Under the pieces are notes generated by a model, which did not search any database, had not been told where the DNA came from, and worked only from the letters and a program-made list of their open reading frames with translations. From Pelecanus crispus (Eukaryota > Chordata > Aves > Pelecaniformes > Pelecanidae), in the NCBI RefSeq assembly GCF_030463565.1, contig NC_134649.1:34683044-34747043 (forward strand): DNA of 64,000 bases, in the 5' to 3' direction. Positions 28,901 through 40,900 of the stretch are shown here, piece by piece (position 1 is the first letter of the stretch; each line of letters begins with the position of its first letter). A program made the position numbers and the translations under genes.

Positions 28901-31900
28901 GCAACCCGAAGGCTTGCCACATCCTCGGCCCTCTCCAATGGCTGGAGCAAGGATATGATGCCCTGCCAGACCTGGTTCTGCTGCTGTGCCCAGCAGCGAC
29001 AGTGATCACAGTGCTGACATCCAAGCTTAACTCTTTAGTCTTAGAGGCAAGGCCAACCTCTTACAGCTACTGTTATTTTAAGCTGGTTTTGTGCAGACTC
29101 AGCAGATGACACTGCATCAGATTGCACCTACAAAAGCTCATCTGTGCAATTGGAAGGGGAGGGGTGGTGAAGGAGCTGCCAAGAGCTGCTGCTGGGGAGC
29201 CCGGCCCAGGACAGGGGGCTCCCACATGAGAAAGTCCAACATCATTTGCCATCTAAGATTGGAAAAACCTTACCAGCCCTTCTTCCAGCAGGGCAGGGGA
29301 CTCCCCCACCATGGGCATGCCAGCAGTGGTGTCCCAGGGAACGCACTGTGACAGCCACAGTGCAGGGCAGCAGCTGCAAAGAGCATCCTCTGGCCATACC
29401 ATAGGGCTGTACACCCCCTGAGTGGTACAGAAAGGAGCACACACAGCTGCCGGCGCCACCAACCTGAAGCAGCTTTTGCTGACGTGGGTCCTGCCATCCC
29501 TCTCCGAAACGGCAGGGCAACTGTGGGAAGGTGCCAGAAGGAGTGGGCTGCGAGGCGCCTTTGGCCAACGCAGGCCAGTGCCCAAAGCAGCTACCCTGAC
29601 ACAAGGCAGGCAAAAAGGCGAAGAGCTGAGTGAGTGCCATGAAAACACAGGACCTCAAAGCACTGGGAAACTGCTCCAATTAGACTCTTCATTGCAGCGC
29701 TAAATGGACAGAGGTCCCAGAAAGCGATTTCCAGGCTTGCTTTTATGCTGCACGCGATTAAGAATTAAAGCAATCCAAACCTGAAGATGTGTTAAATAAA
29801 ATGACCAAACTCCCCGGGAGGCGAAGAGAGCCGTCATGGTTTTTTCATGCCCATTACACAAGTGCAGGCAGCCCGTGGGGCAGGAGGAGGCGGCTGCCCC
29901 CGCCAGCGGCCGGCTCAGCCGCGCCATCCAGCACCCGGGAATGCTCGGCTAGCCGGCTCCTGCATCTCGCAGACATGTGAGCACGTGGGCCGGCAACGGC
30001 AACTAGCATTTTGGGTTACTATAGCACTGCTGTTCTGCGCCTACAGCCATTGTGGTCCCTTCCTGTATGAATACATCCAGGCTCCAACAGATCTCGCTGA
30101 GCAGATGCTATCGGGCAACTCCACCACCAGCTACAGCAACCTGGTATTTAAGCTCTTTGCAATCCCAATATGTAACAGATGAAGATGAGATCAAGGAAGA
30201 TGTATATGACAAGGAGAAAAACAAGCTCAGCTGCAACCAAAAGCTGCGAGATCCAGCTCTGCTCCGACAACAGGGGGCTGGTGTCTCGGTGGCAGCTCGG
30301 CCCTCGCCCTGATGCCGCAAGGGTCCCCAGGTGCTTCCCAAGGTGTGGCGTGACACCTCGGGGACAAAATCCTATCAGCCCGGGGTGAGGGGAAGAGGTG
30401 TGCTGAGACTCAGTGTTTGGGCGCCAGGTGGGTGCAGGTTGGCCCCTCTCTGCCTGCTCAGGCGGCAGCACCAGGCACACCAGGACGCCTGCCTTTGGGA
30501 GGGCTGATGCCGATCGAAGACGGAGCCCATGTGCAAGCCACGGATACCTGTGATGTCTGTCTGGGCATCCTCGGCCTCAGCTGCGGCAGCCCTGCTCTTC
30601 CTCTCCAGTTCTTTCATTTCAGGCACGTAGAAGTCCCCTTGGCGGGCGAGGGGACACACGAAGTAGATGCGGTCCTCCTTGTAGATCTCGATCCGGGGGT
30701 GGGCGCACAGCTTCCTCTCCTGAAAGACAGCGGGTGACCACGGGTCAGGGATGTGCCCTCTCCCCCTGCCCCGGCAACCCCCCACCACGTGGACCTGCCG
30801 GCCTGGCAGCATTGCAGGATGACCTGCCTTGCCCACAGTCGCGGGGGCCCAGCGAGGAGCAGTGGGTCCCATCCCAACACCGCAGTGTTGCCTTCGCTAT
30901 CACAACAGCCCCCCGCGTGCCAGGGCTGGTGGGTTTGGCCCTGAGGGTGAGCAGCCGGCCGGGCTCAAGCAGGAGATGCCGAAGCCCCGGGGAGACTCAG
31001 CTCCCCTGGCTCAGCCTCCGTTTTGGTGTGCTTATTTTGGGCTGGAGCGAGGGGTTCAGGGGAACCCAGCAGCTGCTTCGCACAGACCTGCCAAGTCTCT
31101 GGTTCCTCCTGGCAGCACGGCCCCACGAGCAGGCGTAGAACTTCTCCACTAATTAATATAATCCAGAGCTGACAGCTCAAGCAGCTCCTTTCAGAACGGC
31201 AAGGGCAGGGGGAGCGGGAGATGAATCCCTGGCATTTCAGACAACTCCCCCTCCTCCTATTCCTCACCCCCCCCGCCCCCAGCAGCACTCTTCAAGACCT
31301 CAGCCCCCCGCAGCCTGCCAGGGACCCGTGACAGGGCCATGTCCTGGCCCACCCCAAGCTGGGGCTGCGGGGACTCTTGGGGTGCCGGGACCAGGACGAG
31401 GAGCAGCTGGACCCCTCTTGCCACCCCCTCCTCGCCCGCCTGCCCACCAGCTGCTCGCATTAGAGGGGGTGGCTGATTACAAGCCGGGTGAGAAAGGAGA
31501 GTGTATCTTCAGCGGGTTTTCTTTTTCTTTCTTTCCCCTTTTCAAATCACTGACAGCTTTTATTTAACCCCGCAACCACCCCAATTATCATCCTCCTCCT
31601 CCCTGCCCTGACTATCCTCCTCCTCCTCCCTGACCCAACTATCCTCTTCCTCCTCCTTGCCCTGACTATCCTCCTCTTCCTCCCTGCCTCAACTACCCTC
31701 ATCCTCCTCCCTGCCATGTCCCCTCTGGCAGGGACGCGGGCAGGCTTCCAAGGCGCTTGGAGCCCGGAGTTCCCACTCGCAGGCAGGTGAAACACTAACA
31801 CACGCAGATCAAAACTGTATTAAATAAAAACACGCTGGGCTGTTTTTAGCAGCAGAGCAGAGGCGGCTCATATCACTCCTGCTTTTTCAGCAACAACGCA

Positions 31901-34900
31901 GACAAGAACCCTCCCCACCGCTCTGCCCCTTGCTCTACCAACCACAAGCCCATCAGCCAATCTTCAGCTTGGTTCATTATTTTAGGTTACTGCAACACAT
32001 ACCAGAGAGGGGTATCTCCAAGATTCGCAGGTTTTTTGGATGCATCCAGCTGGCCCTCCACCACTTAATGCAGATGGGGACAACTCAAAGGATCTTAGAG
32101 CAGAGACCTTCACTAAATTCATATGAGGTCTCTAACCAGTCTAAAAACTCAGGGCTCCAGCCCGGCCTCCAAGACATCCCAAGCTGACTTCCCAAAGCCC
32201 ACCCTGGGATTCCTAAAGGGTGGATCTGGAACATACCGTCTCCCTACAATTTATGTAGGCTACTACAACTCCCCTTCCAATTATACAGCCATAGTAGTGA
32301 CTCCCCCAAAGCACAAACAATGCCCCCTCCATGCACATGAAATGTGGGAATTGTGGCTTTTTAAGGAATAAAAATGCACACCTGTATGAAAAGCAGGGTC
32401 CCAGACCAGCTCTTGAGCCAAATGCTGCTTCACACTCAAGGATTACCCTATAAGAGAGATGAGGATGCTCCAGCCTGCCAGGGTGGGAAGCAGCTTTGTC
32501 TCCCTGAAGCCAGAAGAGCCCAGGTGCCCTGCAGCCAAAGCCCACGGCCGTGGATCAGGTTGGTGGGACGACGCTGAAGTGGCTGGACACTCACTGTCCA
32601 TACCAATGCCTGTCATTATAGACAGCTACAAGGATGCTTAATACTTGACTTCTTCCCAATTCATCCAGGGTTTTCCCCAAAAGGAAATGGAGGGAAACCA
32701 GACCCTGGTGGTCCTAATTTATGCCTGTACAAATCAAGTTGGGAGCCAGGCTAGCGAGCTGGTCTCTGCTTCTGCACTTCATCCTGGAGCAACCCAGCTC
32801 TTGGCAGGGCTGCTGCAGAGCTTAGCACTGGCAACTGGGCTCAGGAGAGGACAATGTCCCCAAGATGGAGCAGCAAGGTGGCAGCTGGGAATGCTGTCCT
32901 GTCCGGGCTGGGGCCGAAGGAATGAGGCTGCATAAAGACTTGAGGAAAGGGCAGAGGCAATGAGATGGGGACCCAGGACAACAGAAATGGATAAGGGGGA
33001 TCATCCAAAGGGGATGCAAGGGAGGTCGCCCTTGCGATCATCCCAAAGGAGATCAAGAGGCAGGCAGAGGCCAGGCAAACAGGCAGAGGTGCAACAAAGT
33101 GCAACCGAGAGGCAGCTGTCAGCACAGGACAAAGCGGGCTTAGGATTATCCCAGCGGAGAGGAAGGCTGCAAGGCTGCTGCAAGGGAAGGAAACAACCCG
33201 GAGAGACTGGAGAGCACAGTCCAAAGGTGAAGGTGTAAGCAGAGAGCGAATTAGCAAAGGCTCAACAACATGGCAAAACAACAGAGACGCTCAACAGGCA
33301 ATAATACACTCTGCAGCTGAGGAGGAAGCCCCTCACTAACTGTGCAGCTAAGCCAACAGATGGAGCAGCAAGGTGGACGTGGAGTTTGCAAGGCAGAGCC
33401 CTCGAGTCAAATCAAATGCAGTCTCACACGGGTGGAGGAGCTCAGCGAGAGGCGAACAGTGGGACACCGATGGCATTGGGGCCAGGCTTCTGGCTAGGAC
33501 AACAGGACAACAGTAAGTAGTGCAGGGAAGGGGACCTGTTCCTTCACAAGGTCATGCTGTGCCACCTCCCTTCTGAGCCTCTGCTGAAAGCTCGCCCTTC
33601 CTATGGCCAACAAAGATGGAGGTGGCAGCACATCGTGCAAGGCTTATTTCTATTCAGGACCCTCCACCGGGCACCTGAAGCATGGGATTTATTGCACATA
33701 ATCCATACAGTCAAGCTACACAGCAAAGGCCAATGCATCCAGAGCCCATCAGTTCAGTCCTGACATGCACAGCAGCTCTGGCATACTCCTGCTATGTCAG
33801 ACTCACTGCTTCCCATGAAGCCAGCTCCTTCTTGGCCCATCCGAGGGGCGTGGGGGGGTGCTGCTCACTATCCTCTTGGGAACAAGGGTTTATGTAGGGG
33901 AAGACCCTTGCACTCCTCTTTCCCAGGTGAAATAATACCCCGCACAATCTTCAACCCTGGGTTGTTTCCAAATCACCCACCACTCCTGACTCCCTGTAGG
34001 ACTTTCTCCAGGTTGGCCTCACCCCTCTAGGAATGGATTGTGCATCAGAAAGGACGACAAGGATTATGCACTGAACCAGCATTTCGGGAGACCTTCCCCA
34101 GCACCGGGAGGTGGCACCTCCCCAGCAGCACAAATTTTCCTCCCCACTTGTCCTTTAAGGAATAGACCCCATCATCTGCCCACAGAATGGCTTGGGCACA
34201 GCCTCCTGGCCGGAGGATAGCCCCACTTCCTCGGGCAGGCAGGAGAGCAGTCCCAGGACATGCAACGAGGTGGCTGAGACATGACCTGCAGTCATTAAAA
34301 TCCCAGCAGAATCATGCCAAAATGGAAGGAGGTGGCAGGGTGCTCACACCATGCCATGCCCCTTGGCGCCTGCCAGGAAGCAGAAGGTGAGCTGGGACAC
34401 TGCAGGGACCGACACTCTGTCAGGCTCGTCTGCTCAGGAATTCAAATGCCACCAACTGGATCTGCTTCATCTCCCACTGCTGGAAACGAGCATTGCGGAT
34501 GCTCTCGAGATCCTTGCCATGCCGGGTGTGCTGGCGCTCAGGCTCCAGCTGAACCCACGGCCTGCCCCAAAACACTTCTAGGGTCACAGAGAAGGCAGTG
34601 GGGAGGCAGCTGCTGTCCTTACCCCACTTCTGGCCGCAAGACCTCCGGCCCCACAGCCCCTCTGACTCGTCACCAAGACCTTCTGGCATGGCTCAGGGGC
34701 TGATGGTTAAGCCACGCCAGCCTGCAGAGTTGCCATTTCAGGGCCGATGGCTGCAGGAGCAGTAGGAGAGAGACTTTTCCAGCTTCTTGCTGGAGCGGAG
34801 CCAGGGTCTGAGCTCTCCGTGCTGCCCAGCAGCCCCTGGCTCCACCGCAGAGATGTCCGCCTCGCGCCCCAGCCGCCAGTGTGTCGTACGTACACAGCCA

Positions 34901-37900
34901 TCACCCGTGCCTGTCACGCACCCCTGCCGGAGGACTTCCTGCCTGCAATGCATAAAAAAATGCCCATAAAACCCAGCCAGGACTGGAAAAGCCACAGGGT
35001 CACCCAGCAGATGCTACCCCTCTTCTACCTTAGGGGCACCAGGCAGCCCCCTGAGCTGCCCTCCCTGCCTCTGGCCAGGGATGCACCCTCCGCGGATCTG
35101 CCGCTGGGCAATGCCGACAGGCTGGACCTTGCCAGCCACCGGGAAAGCGATGGTGCAAGATCCAGCCTAAGCATCGACTTCTCTCTGCACAATCCCAATC
35201 GAGAGAACAACTTCCCAGAGGGGCTGATGAGCACGTGGCCCGAGCCTGTGCCAGGAGGGGACCCAGACTCAAGGAGAAGCTGTGGGTTGTTTACCAGGGG
35301 CCATCTGAACATCAGTTTGGCACAACATGCCCAGTGCTGCCGCTCGCCTCTGCTCTTATGGCAATGGGATGCGCCACTGCCGTCGCAGTAGGTGCTAGGC
35401 ACACGGGGCCAGCTCCACCCACATCCTACTGTGAGCCTGGAGCGACACCAGCCACATGAGGGGGTTTTCTGTAGGCAGCTGGAGAGCGGGGTCAGCCCAC
35501 CGCCGGGTTACAGCCAGGTCCGCCCTGCTCCCAAATTGGACCAGCAGCCTCAAGTACAATTTACTAAATGACAGTGATGCAGAGTGGGTGTCTGGCTCCT
35601 GCCCTGGGGGGAGCATGGGGGGGACGCTAAGGGACACCCCTCCAGCCCCGCTGCTGCACCAGGGCTCCCCTCCCTCCCTATGTCGCTGCCCTGGAGGAGG
35701 AACAGATGGTGGGTACGAACACATGGGGGGCTTGTGCCCATCGCTGGGGGTTGCTGCTTGCTGTGGGGACTCATAAGCATCCCCCCGCCAGCCAGCCAGA
35801 GCATCATCACACCCTCACTGCCACGAGCCTCCCCTCGCCCATGCCGTCAGCACTTGGGCCGCTCCGGTTAGTGCCAGCAAGTCAGCTGGCACCCGGCAGA
35901 GTGTGGGGGGACCCCCAGGGGACCCGCCAGCCCTGTCCTCACACACCAGCACCTCCTGCCTGCTCAGGAAACAGGATTCCCCCACGTCTTGCTTCCAGCT
36001 GGAGGCACCCATCCTCTCCTCCTCCCAGTGAAGGGGTCGGATGCTTCGGTCCCAGGGATTTTAAAGAAACAACAAAACTGCGTGGAGCCGAAGGGCCCTA
36101 AAATCAGTTGCTAAAATTAGAGCTGAAACTGAGCCACCAGCTAGGACTGGAGGGAGTGTGCTGTGTGCCACATCCTCCTCGTTTCCTCACACACTCCACG
36201 CTCGGTGTGTCATCCCCGCTTATCTTAGACCACGGGCGCTAGGTAGTGCAGAGAAGCTTTGCAATTCAGGTTGCACAGCACCCAGCGCTCTTCAGCACTC
36301 TCCCAGTTCAGCCAGGAGACAGACTCCTTGCTGGGCCATCCCACCGTCCCAGACCCAGACTGGGGATGTCCCTGTTTCCATTCCTCCTTGCCCAGACAGC
36401 AGCTTGAGGTTAAACACCGCTTCAGTCCCAAGTCTGAGCTGACGAAAGAAAGAAAAAAAAAAAAGCGCTCCTTACTCCCCGGGTTTCAAACCTGGTTTCA
36501 ATCTGCGCTTGCAGCCCAGAAAGCCAAGTGTCTCCTGGGCTGCACCACAAGCAGCGTGGCCAGCAGGTTGAGGGAGGGGATGCTCCCCCTCTGCTCTGCC
36601 CTCGTGAGAGCCCACCTGGACCACTGCCTCCAGTTCTGGGGTCCCCAGCACAAGACAGTCATGGACCTGTGAGAGCAGGTCCGGAGGAGGCCACGGAAAT
36701 GGTCCAAGGGCTGGAACACCTCTGCTATGGAGAAAGGCTGAGAGAGTTGGGGCTGTTCAGCCTGGAGAAGAGAAGGCTCCAGTGAGACCTTTTTGCAGCC
36801 TTTCAATATATATATATACACATATAGATATAATATAAAGATAGCTTGTCCGAAAGATGGAGAGAGACTTTTTACCAGGGCCTGTAGTGACAGGACAAGG
36901 GGCCATGGTTTTGAACCAAAAGAGGGCAGGTTTAGATTGGACATAAGGAAGAAATGTCTTGTGATAAGGGCAGTGAGACAGTGGACCAGGTTGCCCAGAG
37001 AAGCGGTGGATGTCCCATCATTGGAAATGTTCAAGGTCAGGTTGGATGAGGCTTTGAGCAACCTGATCTAGTGAAAGATGTCCCTGCCCATGGCAGGGAG
37101 GTTGGACTAGATGATTTTTGAAAGGTCCATTCCAACCCAAACTGTTCTGTGATTCTGGTTCTCCCTGCCATGCCGCAGCCTGACCACAGGAGACAGGGAT
37201 GAAGCCTGGGTGCCTGGGGCTGCCCGCCAAGGGGCAGGAGTCAGGCAGGGGCTGAGGAGGAACCATCAGCCCAAGAGATGGTTTGGGCAGAAGGGAGGAC
37301 AAGCTGCTGGAGGGAGAGGCAGGCAGATGTGCTTTACACCAGTAATACCTCAAGCATCAAGGAAACCCTAACATCTCAGCTTGCTGCTCAAGCAGGGTAC
37401 ACGTGGAGCTGGCAGGCCCTGCCTCCGGGCATGGCCGGCACTCAGAGCCAGCTCCAGCACACGGCACAGCCGCGAACACCAGGCTGCCGAGGGCTGCGAA
37501 ACAGCTGCTGCTTCCCAGCCTGGAGAAACTCACATTTCAGAGGTGGTGAGACTGCTCCCACACATGTGCACTTTACTTTCAAATCCTCTGGGCTGCAAGG
37601 TGTTTCAGAAATAGAAGGTGGTATTGCAATCAAGAAAAGGCCGTTTCCACCAGCCAGCAGGAAAAAAAGAGCGGCACCACCAGCACTACAGCAGTGGAAA
37701 ACAAAGTCTCAACAAAGGATAGCAAATCCTCCAGGTAACAAAATACAGCGCCTGGCAATTAGCACCTCCTGCGCCCATCAGCATCCCTGCTTGCCCTCTG
37801 CACTAGCCCGCTTCCCCCGCTTCCCGCAGCAGGACCCCATCCTACCTGCAACCAGGACACCGCCCTGCCAACGCAGCAGCACCGCGGCTTTGGGACAGGC

Positions 37901-40900
37901 AGGTGAAAATCAGCCCCCGAGATCCTCTCCGCAGTGAGAGGGAGTGCATTTGGACCGTGGGAGCCGCGAAACGCCAGGCTCGATAGCTGGAAGAGTTTTT
38001 CATTTTCACCTTGGCGAAGGCAGCCCGCCATGCAATTTACACCTTGCCTGCCTGCCTGCCTGCCTGCGCTTCCCGCAGCCGAATCGCCCAGCTGCTCCCA
38101 TCCTGGTGGGGCTGCGGGAGCTGCAAAGCAGCAGCTGTCACGCACGGCCAAACCAAGAGGCAAAGGAACGAGCCTGGGTGGGTTGGTGGGTACGGGAGGT
38201 CCCAGCGCCCCGAGAGGGCTGACGGGGACCAGGCACAGGCTCCCAGGTCACTGCTGGAAGTTGCTGTGAGAGTTGTGAATGCTTCTTTCCTCCCCAGGAT
38301 GGAGATGGGGATTCCTTCCCATCCTTTTCTCCAGCAAAAGGGAGAAAGCTCCAGCCCTGCCTCGCTGCCGGCGCAGATGTGCTCCAGACCTCCTCCCCTT
38401 CCAGCACTCACTTGAGCTGCAAAAGAATCCTGCAGCACATCCAGGAGCATCCCTCATCTTCAGAGACGAGCCGAGCAGCAAGTCCCAGCAAGATAAAACC
38501 TTTCAGAAAACAGTCACAGGCAGCCAGAGTCCCCAGCATGGGGGAAGGACGAGCCCTGGACAAGGCTGCCAGCCTGGACACATTCAGGTATGCTAGTCTG
38601 TGTGCTTCCAGGGACATTCTACTGCCCCCAAGTACGGGAATGTCACCTGCAGAATAAGGACCAGATGGTGCAAAACCACACAATTCATGGGGCTTTGGTC
38701 CCCCCCGGTGTCACAGTTATTTGGTACTAATTAGTCCTGGAGCAGAGAATTTCAGGATGAAGCAAACTTTTGCATTAAAAAACCCCTAATTTTCCTAAAA
38801 ACTCAGTGCTTTCCATGTTCTGCCTTGCTCCTGTACCCGCCATGGGTAAGCGAAGCCAGCTGGGGAGATGGCTCTTACCAGCTTCCTGGAGCTCCACTAT
38901 ATGTTCTCACACTCTTCCTCCTACCTGACCCCAACTGCATCCCTTCCTCTCCTCCTCCTTCCCCATCACTGCCACACACAAACTCTCTGAAGGGGAACTT
39001 TGGTTTTAACTACTTGGAAAGTTCAAACACTGTACTTTCATTATAAGACAAGAAATCTGTGTAAATCCACATAATCTCTCCTCCCCTGAGGAACCAGTCC
39101 TGAGTTCCTGTCCCCGTCGCTAGGTACTGCATCGCTACGGGAGCGTGCAGGTCAACAGCCGTGTGCGAAAGGAGGCGGATGAGACTGTGGGAGAGGAGGA
39201 CCACAGCTGGAGAGGGCTGCCTCTGCTTCAGAGTGCGGTTCTCCAGGGACCAACGCTCTCCTTCCAGCCCTCGGAGGATGCTTTTTCAGCATTAATCACA
39301 ATGCTGAAGAGGTTGATGCAATGATCTCTGCCATCACGGATGACTGGAGCGATGCTAAATCGCTTTGCCTGCTCTGTTGCCTCGGTGAGGCTGCCAGGAG
39401 CAGCAGCTGTGGCAATTTCTCTGCCTCTTGTCAAGGCAGGGCCTTTCAGGAAAGGAATCATCACCCAAGACGTTCTCCTGCCTGTCCCGCCTCGGCCAGG
39501 CAGCCCACCACACTGCAGCCTCCCACCCTACGCACGGCATCATGCAGGTAAAAAGGGCCTCTTTGAAACATGGGTCTTCGTTCGGCTGCTCGCAGGGAGG
39601 GTAAGCCCTAACCTAGAGTACAACACCCCACACCCCTCCCCGAGACACCCAACAACAGGTTGTTTCTTGTGGTGAGAGATCTTCCATGGCTAACTCACAG
39701 CTGAGAGCCTGGAGGGCTCCTCATCCAGATGGACATTCCCAACCCACCTTAATGGCTTAATCTCCTGGGCCACCACTTGCTTGAGTACTTGCCCTTCCGC
39801 AACAGGGACATCCAGTGGAGGTTTGTCATTCCCAGCCTTCTCACACATGTCCTCACCCGTAACAGGTCCTGTGATGAAACCCTTGTGTGGGTTGGTGCTC
39901 AAAACCAAAGCAACAGAGCTAGAGCAAGAGCAGGAGTGCCTGGTGCCCACAGCATGTGGCAGCTCTCGGTCTCCTGAGCCAAGGTCTGGGCTGCCTCCCC
40001 CAAAATCTCAGCCCTTTACTCTTGTTCTTCAGCTCCACAAGCCATCCTCCCAGGATCACAGGCATCTCCAGCTGCTCTTCCACAGCTTGACTGTCACCAG
40101 GTCAAGCTCAGGACATGTGTCACATTAATGACCCTGGGAAGAAAATGGTGCAGTGGAATAAATGCCCTCCATCCCTTCCTACCTCCTTGAACAACCTTGT
40201 CTTTCTGCAACGCCCCCGGCTCCCAGGCTTCATGGAATATATTTCACGATGAGCTAAGCTCAGCCTCACACCATCCCTTCACAGCTGAGAAAGCTGAAAA
40301 GGGAAGCCGAAGAACCTAACCTTGCTGAACTTGCATAGACAAAGCCACCAGCAGCCCAGAGTAAAGCTGGGATGCAACCGCCTGACTCCCAGACAAAATA
40401 GTCCTTCCCTCCCCACCAATGGGGACTTAATGTCAGGCTTATCAGCCTCATTTAGAAGGCAAGGAAGGCCACCAAAGAGGAAGATCCAGTGATTTTCAGC
40501 CTGGTTTTTCAGCCTGAGGAGGAATGGGTAAGATGATCACGACATCCATCAGCATGTTGCCAGTACAGCACATGGGCAAATCTGATGGCAGAAAGCAAGT
40601 TTCCAGGACAGGAGTATCTTCCAAACTATCGGCTAAGTGCAGCCAACAGCAGAGAAAGACTGTTTGACCTCCTGCTCAGGGAGGCCCAGGCTTGCCTCAG
40701 ATGACAGGGATCCCTCCTGGGCTCTCCGCTGCAGGACACTCACCCACGGGCCACTGCTCACCCTCGGTTCACTGCTCCTCCTGCTCCTGCTTCTCCTTCC
40801 CGTGCTCTGGAGACAGACGTCCCTGTGTTTTAAAAGCAAGCCAGAGCCCAGGACAAGCGCCTTTCTGGATTTTTATAAACAAACAAGAGACGTTTCCCCA

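Larger units (their letters stand above)
22967..30547 (-). other. TEX264: TEX264 intron 3
   Basis: This 7.6-kb intron has no supportable nested gene. It contains a 28-bp tandem array (23917-24013), a TGCC microsatellite (about 24066-24090), a 27-bp triple repeat (24742-24822), a short CTTCAAGG tandem (28411-28470), and AT-rich patches near 26630-26690 and 27155-27195. Confidence 0.6.

Noticed and set aside
34747-35391. 214-codon plus-strand ORF in TEX264 intron 2
   Set aside because: No recognised motif, no splice or poly(A) context. An ORF of this length is expected by chance in GC-rich sequence of this extent.
36498-37061. 187-codon minus-strand ORF
   Set aside because: It is the antisense of the CR1 coding remnant.
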